From Chrysogorgia sp. JL179-B06 (taxonomy: Eukaryota; Cnidaria; Anthozoa; Scleralcyonacea; Chrysogorgiidae), in the NCBI GenBank assembly GCA_035772405.1, contig JAYKKM010000080.1, positions 4,314,501 to 4,378,500 of the forward strand: 64,000 bases of DNA. Reading direction: 5' to 3'. Below the pieces are notes generated by a model. It had not been told where the DNA came from and searched no databases. It saw only the letters and a program-made list of their open reading frames with translations. This document shows positions 41,825 through 55,625 of the stretch, piece after piece; position 1 is the first letter of the stretch, and the number at the start of each line of letters is the position of its first letter. The translations under genes and the position numbers were made by a program.

Positions 41825-41958
41825 AGGAGGGAGGAATGTAGAGTCCTGGGTACGAGTCGTGACGTCAGATCACGCGAGTTTGCTGTTCTTTGTTTTTGTC
41901 GATATCTTTGTGTTGTGAACCGTTCACTGTGATAAATAAAACGTTTTAAAACACTACA
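41825..41958 (+). repeat. Polypurine tract and short 3' LTR of the gypsy element
   Basis: AGGAGGGAGGAA (41825-41836) is a polypurine tract. The LTR is 41837-41958 (122 bp), starting TGTAG and ending CTACA, with an AATAAA signal near 41935. Very short LTRs are known in the Mag clade. Confidence 0.75.
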
Positions 41959-43263
<1,305 letters not shown>

Positions 43264-43276
43264 TATAGTACAAAAT

Positions 43277-43319
43277 CTACAGACACGTGTTTTCGCTGTT
43301 CCACAGCTCATCAGTGTAG
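43277..43319 (-). ncRNA. Hammerhead ribozyme fold (type I-like)
   Basis: On the minus strand, stem I CTACA pairs with TGTAG, then the core CTGATGA, stem II GCTGT-GGA-ACAGC, core GAAA, a CACGTG stem III, and TC at the expected cleavage site. One extra A after GAAA may weaken it. It lies between two (TA)n tracts. Confidence 0.65.
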
Positions 43320-43424
43320 CTTGGTACAATCTATAGATATGGGCATGAGAACTAATTATACACAAGTGATTGCCGGTGACAACCGCTTGTGGGACAAACA
43401 GCGGTCATGCACACATTAAACCTA

Positions 43425-43540
<116 letters not shown>

Positions 43541-43551
43541 GTAGAGCGAAT

Positions 43552-43690
43552 ATATAGTGAAAGTGGTCTTACCTCAAAATGATAAAAGCCGCAACTGTCT
43601 GTTTCACGCAAGGCGATCTTCATTCGCCTGAAGATCGCCTTGCGTGAAACTGACAGTTGCGGCTTTTATCATTTTGAGGTAAGACCACTT

Positions 43691-43697
<7 letters not shown>
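43552..43697. repeat. Inverted repeat with hammerhead-like halves
   Basis: Two arms of about 65 bp (43556-43620 and 43632-43697) are inverted around CTTCATTCGCCTGAAG. The right arm reads CTGAAGATCGCCTTGCGTGA then AACTGACAG, a CTGANGA/GAAA hammerhead-like core with a small stem II. The outer stem is weak, so ribozyme status is doubtful. Confidence 0.5.

Positions 43698-43698
<1 letters not shown>

Positions 43699-43760
<62 letters not shown>
43699..43760. repeat. (TA)n microsatellite
   Basis: A TA repeat directly bordering the left edge of the 276-bp tandem array. Confidence 0.95.
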
Positions 43761-43762
<2 letters not shown>

Positions 43763-43890
43763 TAATATTTGGCATTTCACTCGATCAAACTACATGTTGA
43801 AAGGATTTATGGTGAAGGAAAATTTCGAGTGTTGGAATACATACATTTTAAGACCAAACCGGGACCAGTTGCGAAAAATGCAACTTAGCG

Positions 43891-43964
43891 GCCTTCCGGT
43901 AGGAATTGAACCCGCGACTCTGCGATTGCTAGTGCAGTGCTCTGACCACTGAGCTACGGAAGCC
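43891..43964 (-). tRNA. tRNA-like sequence, representative minus-arm copy (tRNA-Ala(AGC)-like, probably non-functional)
   Basis: 74 nt. The acceptor GGCTTCC pairs with GGAAGGC (one mismatch), the D-arm/A box is TAGCTCAGTGGTCAGAGC, and the T-arm/B box is GGTTCAATTCC. The anticodon arm (CTGC...GCAG) has a loop with one base too many around CTAGCAA, and the T stem has mismatches. Best read as a tRNA-derived SINE head, repeated every 276 bp to 47.6 kb. Confidence 0.6.
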
Positions 43965-46900
43965 GTTGCCGAGAGCCTAGTCACGAGTTCTGTATATATG
44001 GTGGTAATGCCGGGATAAGATTCTGGGTATATTATAGGTAATATTTGGCATTTCACTCGATCAAACTACATGTTGAAAGGATTTATGGTGAAGGAAAATT
44101 TCGAGTGTTGGAATACATACATTTTAAGACCAAACCGGGACCAGTTGCGAAAAATGCAACTTAGCGGCCTTCCGGTAGGAATTGAAACCCGCGACTCTGC
44201 GATTGCTAGTGCAGTGCTCTGACCACTGAGCTACGGAAGCCGTTGCCGAGAGCCTAGTCACGAGTTCTGTATATATGGTGGTAATGCCGGGATAAGATTC
44301 TGGGTATATTATAGGTAATATTTGGCATTTCACTCGATCAAACTACATGTTGAAAGGATTTATGGTGAAGGAAAATTTCGAGTGTTGGAATACATACATT
44401 TAAAGACCAAACCGGGACCAGTTGCGAAAAATGCAACTTAGCGGCCTTCCGGTAGGAATTGAACCCGCGACTCTGCGATTGCTAGTGCAGTGCTCTGACC
44501 ACTGAGCTACGGAAGCCGTTGCCGAGAGCCTAGTCACGAGTTCTGTATATATGGTGGTAATGCCGGGATAAGATTCTGGGTATATTATAGGTAATATTTG
44601 GCATTTCACTCGATCAAACTACATGTTGAAAGGATTTATGGTGAAGGAAAATTTCGAGTGTTGGAATACATACATTTTAAGACCAAACCGGGACCAGTTG
44701 CGAAAAATGCAACTTAGCGGCCTTCCGGTAGGAATTGAACCCGCGACTCTGCGATTGCTAGTGCAGTGCTCTGACCACTGAGCTACGGAAGCCGTTGCCG
44801 AGAGCCTAGTCACGAGTTCTGTATATATGGTGGTAATGCCGGGATAAGATTCTGGGTATATTATAGGTAATATTTGGCATTTCACTCGATCAAACTACAT
44901 GTTGAAAGGATTTATGGTGAAGGAAAATTTCGAGTGTTGGAATACATACATTTTAAGACCAAACCGGGACCAGTTGCGAAAAATGCAACTTAGCGGCCTT
45001 CCGGTAGGAATTGAACCCGCGACTCTGCGATTGCTAGTGCAGTGCTCTGACCACTGAGCTACGGAAGCCGTTGCCGAGAGCCTAGTCACGAGTTCTGTAT
45101 ATATGGTGGTAATGCCGGGATAAGATTCTGGGTATATTATAGGTAATATTTGGCATTTCACTCGATCAAACTACATGTTGAAAGGATTTATGGTGAAGGA
45201 AAATTTCGAGTGTTGGAATACATACATTTTAAGACCAAACCGGGACCAGTTGCGAAAAATGCAACTTAGCGGCCTTCCGGTAGGAATTGAACCCGCGACT
45301 CTGCGATTGCTAGTGCAGTGCTCTGACCACTGAGCTACGGAAGCCGTTGCCGAGAGCCTAGTCACGAGTTCTGTATATATGGTGGTAATGCCGGGATAAG
45401 ATTCTGGGTATATTATAGGTAATATTTGGCATTTCACTCGATCAAACTACATGTTGAAAGGATTTATGGTGAAGGAAAATTTCGAGTGTTGGAATACATA
45501 CATTTTAAGACCAAACCGGGACCAGTTGCGAAAAATGCAACTTAGCGGCCTTCCGGTAGGAATTGAACCCGCGACTCTGCGATTGCTAGTGCAGTGCTCT
45601 GACCACTGAGCTACGGAAGCCGTTGCCGAGAGCCTAGTCACGAGTTCTGTATATATGGTGGTAATGCCGGGATAAGATTCTGGGTATATTATAGGTAATA
45701 TTTGGCATTTCACTCGATCAAAACTACATGTTGAAAGGATTTATGGTGAAGGAAAATTTCGAGTGTTGGAATACATACATTTTAAGACCAAACCGGGACC
45801 AGTTGCGAAAAATGCAACTTAGCGGCCTTCCGGTAGGAATTGAACGCGCGACTCTGCGATTGCTAGTGCAGTGCTCTGACCACTGAGCTACGGAAGCCGT
45901 TGCCGAGAGCCTAGTCACGAGTTCTGTATATATGGTGGTAATGCCGGGATAAGATTCTGGGTATATTATAGGTAATATTTGGCATTTCACTCGATCAAAC
46001 TACATGTTGAAAGGATTTATGGTGAAGGAAAATTTCGAGTGTTGGAATACATACATTTTAAGACCAAACCGGGACCAGTTGCGAAAAATGCAAACTTAGC
46101 GGCCTTCCGGTAGGAATTGAACCCGCGACTCTGCGATTGCTAGTGCAGTGCTCTGACCACTGAGCTACGGAAGCCGTTGCCGAGAGCCTAGTCACGAGTT
46201 CTGTATATATGGTGGTAATGCCGGGATAAGATTCTGGGTATATTATAGGTAATATTTGGCATTTCACTCGATCAAACTACATGTTGAAAGGATTTATGGT
46301 GAAGGAAAATTTCGAGTGTTGGAATACATTACATTTTAAGACCAAACTGGGACCAGTTGCGAAAAATGCAACTTAGCGGCCTTCCGGTAGGAATTGAACC
46401 CGCGACTCTGCGATTGCTAGTGCAGTGCTCTGACCACTGAGCTACGGAAGCCGTTGCCGAGAGCCTAGTCACGAGTTCTGTATATATGGTGGTAATGCCG
46501 GGATAAGATTCTGGGTATATTATAGGTAATATTTGGCATTTCACTCGATCAAACTACATGTTGAAAGGATTTATGGTGAAGGAAAATTTCGAGTGTTGGA
46601 ATACATACATTTTAAGACCAAACCGGGACCAGTTGCGAAAAATGCAACTTAGCGGCCTTCCGGTAGGAATTGAACCCGCGACTCTGCGATTGCTAGTGCA
46701 GTGCTCTGACCACTGAGCTACGGAAGCCGTTGCCGAGAGCCTAGTCACGAGTTCTGTATATATGGTGGTAATGCCGGGATAAGATTCTGGGTATATTATA
46801 GGTAATATTTGGCATTTCACTCGATCAAACTACATGTTGAAAGGATTTATGGTGAAGGAAAATTTCGAGTGTTGGAATACATACATTTTAAGACCAAACC

Positions 46901-47944
46901 GGGACCAGTTGCGAAAAATGCAACTTAGCGGCCTTCCGGTAGGAATTGAACCCGCGACTCTGCGATTGCTAGTGCAGTGCTCTGACCACTGAGCTACGGA
47001 AGCCGTTGCCGAGAGCCTAGTCACGAGTTCTGTATATATGGTGGTAATGCCGGGATAAGATTCTGGGTATATTATAGGTAATATTTGGCATTTCACTCGA
47101 TCAAACTACATGTTGAAAGGATTTATGGTGAAGGAAAATTTCGAGTGTTGGAATACATACATTTTAAGACCAAACCGGGACCAGTTGCGAAAAATGCAAC
47201 TTAGCGGCCTTCCGGTAGGAATTGAACCCGCGACTCTGCGATTGCTAGTGCAGTGCTCTGACCACTGAGCTACGGAAGCCGTTGCCGAGAGCCTAGTCAC
47301 GGAGTTCTGTATATATGGTGGTAATGCCGGGATAAGATTCTGGGTATATTATAGGTAATATTTGGCATTTCACTCGATCAAACTACATGTTGAAAGGATT
47401 TATGGTGAAGGAAAATTTCGAGTGTTGGAATACATACATTTTAAGACCAAACCGGGACCAGTTGCGAAAAATGCAACTTAGCGGCCTTCCGGTAGGAATT
47501 GAACCCGCGACTCTGCGATTGCTAGTGCAGTGCTCTGACCACTGAGCTACGGAAGCCGTTGCCGAGAGCCTAGTCACGAGTTCTGTATATATGGTGGTAA
47601 TGCCGGGATAAGATTCTGGGTATATTATAGGTAATATTTGGAATTTCACTCGATCAAACTACATGTTGAAAGGATTTATGGTGAAGGAAAATTTCGAGTG
47701 TTGGAATACATACATTTTAAGACCAAACCGGGACCAGTTGCGAAAAATGCAACTTAGCGGCCTTCCGGTAGGAATTGAACCCGCGAATGTATGTATTCCA
47801 ACACTCGAAATTTTCCTTCACCATAAATCCTTTCAACATGTAGTTTGATCGAGTGAAATGCCAAATATTACCTATAATATACCCAGAATCTTATCCCGGC
47901 ATTACCACCATATATACAGAACTCGTGACTAGGCTCTCGGCAAC

Positions 47945-48018
47945 GGCTTCCGTAGCTCAGTGGTCAGAGCACTGCACTAGCAATCGCAGAGTCGCGGGTT
48001 CAATTCCTACCGGAAGGC
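47945..48018 (+). tRNA. tRNA-like sequence, representative plus-arm copy
   Basis: This is the same 74-nt tRNA-like sequence as in the minus arm, in the first plus-strand unit. It recurs every 276 bp to about 54.4 kb. Both pol III boxes are intact, so transcription is possible. The structural faults in the anticodon and T arms argue against a decoding role. Confidence 0.6.
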
Positions 48019-51000
48019 CGCTAAGTTGCATTTTTCGCAACTGGTCCCGGTTTGGTCTTAAAATGTATGTATTCCAACACTCGAAATTTTCCTTCACCAT
48101 AAATCCTTTCAACATGTAGTTTGATCGAGTGAAATGCCAAATATTACCTATAATATACCCAGAATCTTATCCCGGCATTACCACCATATATACAGAACTC
48201 GTGACTAGGCTCTCGGCAACGGCTTCCGTAGCTCAGTGGTCAGAGCACTGCACTAGCAATCGCAGAGTCGCGGGTTCAATTCCTACCGGAAGGCCGCTAA
48301 GTTGCATTTTTCGCAACTGGTCCCGGTTTGGTCTTAAAATGTATGTATTCCAACACTCGAAATTTTCCTTCACCATAAATCCTTTCAACATGTAGTTTGA
48401 TCGAGTGAAATGCCAAATATTACCTATAATATACCCAGAATCTTATCCCGGCATTACCACCATATATACAGAACTCGTGACTAGGCTCTCGGCAACGGCT
48501 TCCGTAGCTCAGTGGTCAGAGCACTGCACTAGCAATCGCAGGGTCGCGGGTTCAATTCCTACCGGAAGGCCGCTAAGTTGCATTTTTCGCAATCAGTCTT
48601 AAAATGTATGTATTCCAAACACTCGAAATTTTCCTTCACCATAAATCCTTTCAACATGTAGTTTGATCGAGTGAAATGCCAAATATTACCTATAATATAC
48701 CCAGAATCTTATCCCGGCAATACCACCATATATACAGAACTCGTGACTAGGCTCTCGGCAACGGCTTCCGTAGCTCAGTGGTCAGAGCACTGCACTAGCA
48801 ATCGCAGAGTCGCGGGTTCAATTCCTACCGGAAGGCCGCTACGTTGCATTTTTCGCAACTGGTCCCGGTTTGGTCTTAAAATGTATGTATTCCAACACTC
48901 GAAATTTTCCTTCACCATAAATCCTTTCAACATGTAGTTTGATCGAGTGAAATGCCAAATATTACCTATAATATACCCAGAATCTTATCCCGGCATTCCA
49001 CCATATATACAGAACTCGTGACTAGGCTCTCGGCAACGGCTTCCGTAGCTCAGTGGTCAGAGCACTGCACTAGCAATCGCAGAGTCGCGGGTTCAATTCC
49101 TACCGGACACGGCCGCTATTGCCGCTAAGGTTGCATTTTTCGCAACTTGTACCGGTTGTGGTCTTAAAATGTATGTATTCTCAACACTCGAAATATTTTC
49201 CATTCACCATTAAAATCCTTTCAACATGTAGTTTGGAATCGAGTGAAATGCCAAATATTACCTATAATATACCCAGAATTCTTTATCCGGCATTACCAAC
49301 CTTTTATACAGAACTTCGTGAACTAGGCTGCTCGGCAACGGCTTCCGTAGCTCAGTGGTCAGAGCACTGCACTAGCAATCGCAGAGTCGCGGGTTCAATT
49401 CCTACCGGAAGGCCGCTAAGTTGCATTTTTCGCAACTGGTCCCGGTTTGGTCTTAAAATGTATGTATTCCAACACTCGAAATTTTCCTTCACCATAAATC
49501 CTTTCAACATGTAGTTTGATCGAGTGAAATGCCAAATATTACCTATAATATACCCAGAATCTTATCCCGGCATTACCACCATATATACAGAACTCGTGAC
49601 TAGGCTCTCGGCAACGGCTTCCGTAGCTCAGTGGTCAGAGCACTGCACTAGCAATCGCAGGAGTCGCGGGTTCAATTCCTACCGGAAGGCCGCTAAGTTG
49701 CATTTTTCGCAACTGGTCCCGGTTTGGTCATAAAATGTATGTATTCCAACACTCGAAATTTTCCTTCACCATAAATCCTTTCAACATGTAGTTTGATCGA
49801 GTGAAATGCCAAATATTACCTATAATATACCCAGAATCTTATCCCGGCATTACCACCATATATACAGAACTCGTGACTAGGCTCTCGGCAACGGCTTCCG
49901 TAGCTCAGTGGTCAGAGCACTGCACTAGCAATCGCAGAGTCGCGGGTTCCAATTCCTACCGGAAGGCCGCTAAGTTGCATTTTTCGCAACTGGTCCCGGT
50001 TTGGTCTTAAAATGTATGTATTCCAACACTCGAAATTTTCCTTCACCATAAATCCTTTCAACATGTAGTTTGATCGAGTGAAATGCCAAATATTACCTAT
50101 AATATACCCAGAATCTTATCCCGGCATTACCACCATATATACAGAACTCGTGACTAGGCTCTCGGCAACGGCTTCCGTAGCTCAGTGGTCAGAGCACTGC
50201 ACTAGCAATCGCAGAGTCGCGGGTTCAATTCCTACCGGAAGGCCGCTAAGTTGCATTTTTCGCAACTGGTCCCGGTTTGGTCTTAAAATGTATGTATTCC
50301 AACACTCGAAATTTTCCTTCACCATAAATCCTTTCAACATGTAGTTTGATCGAGTGAAATGCCAAATATTACCTATAATATACCCAGAATCTTATCCCGG
50401 CATTACCACCATATATACAGAACTCGTGACTAGGCTCTCGGCAACGGCTTCCGTAGCTCAGTGGTCAGAGCACTGCACTAGCAATCGCAGAGTCGCGGGT
50501 TCAATTCCTACCGGAAGGCCGCTAAGTTGCATTTTTCGCAACTGGTCCCGGTTTGGTCTTAAAATGTATGTATTCCAACACTCGAAATTTTCCTTCACCA
50601 TAAATCCTTTCAACATGTAGTTTGATCGAGTGAAATGCCAAATATTACCTATAATATACCCAGAATCTTATCCCGGCATTACCACCATATATACAGAACT
50701 CGTGACTAGGCTCTCGGCAACGGCTTCCGTAGCTCAGTGGTCAGAGCACTGCACTAGCAATCGCAGAGTCGCGGGTTCAATTCCTACCGGAAGGCCGCTA
50801 AGTTGCATTTTTCGCAACTGGTCCCGGTTTGGTCTTAAAATGTATGTATTCCAACACTCGAAATTTTCCTTCACCATAAATCCTTTCAACATGTAGTTTG
50901 ATCGAGTGAAATGCCAAATATTACCTATAATATACCCAGAATCTTATCCCGGCATTACCACCATATATACAGAACTCGTGACTAGGCTCTCGGCAACGGC

Positions 51001-54000
51001 TTCCGTAGCTCAGTGGTCAGAGCACTGCACTAGCAATCGCAGAGTCGCGGGTTTCAATTCCTACCGGAAGGCCGCTAAGTTGCATTTTTCGCAACTGGTC
51101 CCGGTTTGGTCTTAAAATGTATGTATTCCAACACTCGAAATTTTCCTTCACCATAAATCCTTTCAACATGTAGTTTGATCGAGTGAAATGCCAAATATTA
51201 CCTATAATATACCCAGAATCTTATCCCGGCATTACCACCATATATACAGAACTCGTGACTAGGCTCTCGGCAACGGCTTCCGTAGCTCAGTGGTCAGAGC
51301 ACTGCACTAGCAATCGCAGAGTCGCGGGTTCAATTCCTACCGGAAGGCCGCTAAGTTGCATTTTTCGCAACTGGTCCCGGTTTGGTCTTAAAATGTATGT
51401 ATTCCAACACTCGAAATTTTCCTTCACCATAAATCCTTTCAACATGTAGTTTGATCGAGTGAAATGCCAAATATTACCTATAATATACCCAGAATCTTAT
51501 CCCGGCATTACCACCATATATACAGAACTCGTGACTAGGCTCTCGGCAACGGCTTCCGTAGCTCAGTGGTCAGAGCACTGCACTAGCAATCGCAGAGTCG
51601 CGGGTTCAATTCCTACCGGAAGGCCGCTAAGTTGCATTTTTCGCAACTGGTCCCGGTTTGGTCTTAAAATGTATGTATTCCAACACTCGAAATTTTCCTT
51701 CACCATAAATCCTTTCAACATGTAGTTTGATCGAGTGAAATGCCAAATATTACCTATAATATACCCAGAATCTTATCCCGGCATTACCACCATATATACA
51801 GAACTCGTGACTAGGCTCTCGGCAACGGCTTCCGTAGCTCAGTGGTCAGAGCACTGCACTAGCAATCGCAGAGTCGCGGGTTCAATTCCTACCGGAAGGC
51901 CGCTAAGTTGCATTTTTCGCAACTGGTCCCGGTTTGGTCTTAAAATGTATGTATTCCAACACTCGAAATTTTCCTTCACCATAAATCCTTTCAACATGTA
52001 GTTTGATCGAGTGAAATGCCAAATATTACCTATAATATACCCAGAATCTTATCCCGGCATTACCACCATATATACAGAACTCGTGACTAGGCTCTCGGCA
52101 ACGGCTTCCGTAGCTCAGTGGTCAGAGCACTGCACTAGCAATCGCAGAGTCGCGGGTTCAATTCCTACCGGAAGGCCGCTAAGTTGCATTTTTCGCAACT
52201 GGTCCCGGTTTGGTCTTAAAATGTATGTATTCCAACACTCGAAATTTTCCTTCACCATAAATCCTTTCAACATGTAGTTTGATCGAGTGAAATGCCAAAT
52301 ATTACCTATAATATACCCAGAATCTTATCCCGGCATTACCACCATATATACAGAACTCGTGACTAGGCTCTCGGCAACGGCTTCCGTAGCTCAGTGGTCA
52401 GAGCACTGCACTAGCAATCGCAGAGTCGCGGGTTCAATTCCTACCGGAAGGCCGCTAAGTTGCATTTTTCGCAACTGGTCCCGGTTTGGTCTTAAAATGT
52501 ATGTATTCCAACACTCGAAATTTTCCTTCACCATAAATCCTTTCAACATGTAGTTTGATCGAGTGAAATGCCAAATATTACCTATAATATACCCAGAATC
52601 TTATCCCGGCATTACCACCATATATACAGAACTCGTGACTAGGCTCTCGGCAACGGCTTCCGTAGCTCAGTGGTCAGAGCACTGCACTAGCAATCGCAGA
52701 GTCGCGGGTTCAATTCCTACCGGAAGGCCGCTAAGTTGCATTTTTCGCAACTGGTCCCGGTTTGGTCTTAAAATGTATGTATTCCAACACTCGAAATTTT
52801 CCTTCACCATAAATCCTTTCAACATGTAGTTTGATCGAGTGAAATGCCAAATATTACCTATAATATACCCAGAATCTTATCCCGGCATTACCACCATATA
52901 TACAGAACTCGTGACTAGGCTCTCGGCAACGGCTTCCGTAGCTCAGTGGTCAGAGCACTGCACTAGCAATCGCAGAGTCGCGGGTTCAATTCCTACCGGA
53001 AGGCCGCTAAGTTGCATTTTTCGCAACTGGTCCCGGTTTGGTCTTAAAATGTATGTATTCCAACACTCGAAATTTTCCTTCACCATAAATCCTTTCAACA
53101 TGTAGTTTGATCGAGTGAAATGCCAAATATTACCTATAATATACCCAGAATCTTATCCCGGCATTACCACCATATATACAGAACTCGTGACTAGGCTCTC
53201 GGCAACGGCTTCCGTAGCTCAGTGGTCAGAGCACTGCACTAGCAATCGCAGAGTCGCGGGTTCAATTCCTACCGGAAGGCCGCTAAGTTGCATTTTTCGC
53301 AACTGGTCCCGGTTTGGTCTTAAAATGTATGTATTCCAACACTCGAAATTTTCCTTCACCATAAATCCTTTCAACATGTAGTTTGATCGAGTGAAATGCC
53401 AAATATTACCTATAATATACCCAGAATCTTATCCTGGCATTACCACCATATATACAGAACTCGTGACTAGGCTCTCGGCAACGGCTTCCGTAGCTCAGTG
53501 GTCAGAGCACTGCACTAGCAATCGCAGAGTCGCGGGTTCAATTCCTACCGGAAGGCCGCTAAGTTGCATTTTTCGCAACTGGTCCCGGTTTGGTCTTAAA
53601 ATGTATGTATTCCAACACTCGAAATTTTCCTTCACCATAAATCCTTTCAACATGTAGTTTGATCGAGTGAAATGCCAAATATTACCTATAATATACCCAG
53701 AATCTTATCCCGGCATTACCACCATATATACAGAACTCGTGACTAGGCTCTCGGCAACGGCTTCCGTAGCTCAGTGGTCAGAGCACTGCACTAGCAATCG
53801 CAGAGTCGCGGGTTCAATTCCTACCGGAAGGCCGCTAAGTTGCATTTTTCGCAACTGGTCCCGGTTTGGTCTTAAAATGTATGTATTCCAACACTCGAAA
53901 TTTTCCTTCACCATAAATCCTTTCAACATGTAGTTTGATCGAGTGAAATGCCAAATATTACCTATAATATACCCAGAATCTTATCCCGGCATTACCACCA

Positions 54001-54478
54001 TATATACAGAACTCGTGACTAGGCTCTCGGCAACGGCTTCCGTAGCTCAGTGGTCAGAGCACTGCACTAGCAATCGCAGAGTCGCGGGTTCAATTCCTAC
54101 CGGAAGGCCGCTAAGTTGCATTTTTCGCAACTGGTCCCGGTTTGGTCTTAAAATGTATGTATTCCAACACTCGAAATTTTCCTTCACCATAAATCCTTTC
54201 AACATGTAGTTTGATCGAGTGAAATGCCAAATATTACCTATAATATACCCAGAATCTTATCCCGGCATTACCACCATATATACAGAACTCGTGACTATAG
54301 GCTCTCGGCAACGGCTTCCGTAGCTCAGTGGTCAGAGCACTGCACTAGCAATCGCAGAGTCGCGGGTTCAATTCCTACCGGAAGGCCGCTAAGTTGCATT
54401 TTTCGCAACTGGTCCCGGTTTGGTCTTAAAATGTATGTATTCCAACACTCGAAATTTTCCTTCACCATAAATCCTTTC

Positions 54479-54723
<245 letters not shown>

Positions 54724-54739
54724 GAACTATATAGTAGAA

Positions 54740-55625
54740 AAGTAGAGTGCCGCGTAGACAATGTTTTGAATATATACCAAAGTGAAAAGGTGGTAAACTG
54801 CCAAGAATTTAGTGACGAGATACTGCGTTTCGAGCGGAGCCCTTCATCAGAGTAAGACGAGATGAAATTAAATAAATAGGGCTTATATATATGCCAAAAG
54901 GGTGTCACAAGTAGAAAGTAGCCAATCAAATGCACGGGAGATAAACAAAGTAATAATTATGAGATGCGAAAAGTTAAATCATTTGCTATTTTTACAGTCG
55001 ATCAGAGGGGGAGGGATAAGGCGATATTAAAGCAGTAAGAAACAAAACTTGAAATGCATAAGCTAATAATAAAAAAGTTCCAAGCAAACTAAAATAACAA
55101 AAAACTTGTGGGAAATTAAATAAAAGAAAAACGTTCGTTAAGACCAAGAGGATGTGTGGTGCCAAGTTTGAAAATGAGACGCTTCTCTTGCCGTTTCCGG
55201 TTATCGTTACCACCTGAGATGGGAAGGATGGCACAGACTTTCATGTCTGAAACCAAATGGTTGGAGCTGTTGAAATGGCGGGCTACAGGTTTGTCAACAT
55301 CATTGTTCCTCACGGAACGAAGATGTTCAGCAAACCTGTCTGAAAGACGTCGCCCAGTTTCACCGATGTAGATTTTAGGGCATTTATCGCAAGAAATGCA
55401 ATAAATTATGTTGGTGGACGTGCATGAAAAAGTATGACGGATTGTGTGGTTGAATTTGGGGGCAGTAATAACTGTAGTGGGATTGAGAAAAGGGCATGTA
55501 TTGCAGCGGGAACGGCCGCAAGAAAATGTTTCCGCTGGTGCCGACGTATTTTGTTTAAGGGCACTATGTACTAAGGAGTCACGAATGTTGACTAAGGAGT
55601 CACGAATGTTGAACATTATCAACAA
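54740..55625 (-). mobile_element. Penelope-like element 3' fragment with GIY-YIG endonuclease (minus)
   Basis: The minus-strand frame 55625-55116 encodes the PLE endonuclease: a CGRSRCNTCPF Cys cluster, ISCDKCPKIYIGETGRRLSD (GIY-YIG as IYIGET) and RFAEHLRSV. Beyond the stop, at 54821-54862, lies a CTGATGAAGGGCTCCGCTCG / AAACG sequence like the hammerhead-type motif of PLE ends, but one base short at the cleavage site. GIY-YIG enzymes nick the target for retrotransposition. A short tandem repeat (TGACTAAGGAGTCACGAATG) marks the broken 5' edge. Confidence 0.85.

Larger units (their letters stand above)
27998..41958 (+). mobile_element. Mag-like Ty3/gypsy retrotransposon, 5'-truncated, with a nested Kolobok
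   Basis: Gag (from about 27998), protease, RT, RNase H and integrase occur in the Ty3/gypsy order, then a polypurine tract and a short 3' LTR. The 5' LTR and leader are missing; the element abuts Helentron sequence near 27990. A second Kolobok (29602-39190) splits the RT, and a MITE (40466-40850) splits the integrase. Short LTR and K02A2.6-like pol point to the Mag clade. Many stops and frame breaks; inactive. Confidence 0.85.
43761..54478. repeat. Palindromic tandem array of a 276-bp tRNA-derived unit (about 38 copies)
   Basis: About 14.5 units run on the minus strand (43761-47786), then about 24 on the plus strand (from 47787), head to head. Units are almost identical; differences are mostly single inserted bases. 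Each holds one tRNA-like sequence with pol III A and B boxes, followed by a GCATTTTTCGCAACTGG hairpin-like segment. Both ends abut (TA)n tracts. An 88-codon open frame in each unit runs through the tRNA-like sequence and is not a credible protein. Related diverged copies lie at 57040-57250 and about 59089-59165. Confidence 0.93.

Noticed and set aside
43761..54478. Repeated 88-codon open frame as a multicopy gene family
   Set aside because: The frame runs straight through the tRNA-like sequence on the same strand, and its existence follows only from unit identity. No protein family traits.
43761..54478. Cluster of functional tRNA genes
   Set aside because: The anticodon loop has an extra base, the T stem and acceptor have mismatches, and the same faults occur in all units. 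This fits a tRNA-derived repeat.
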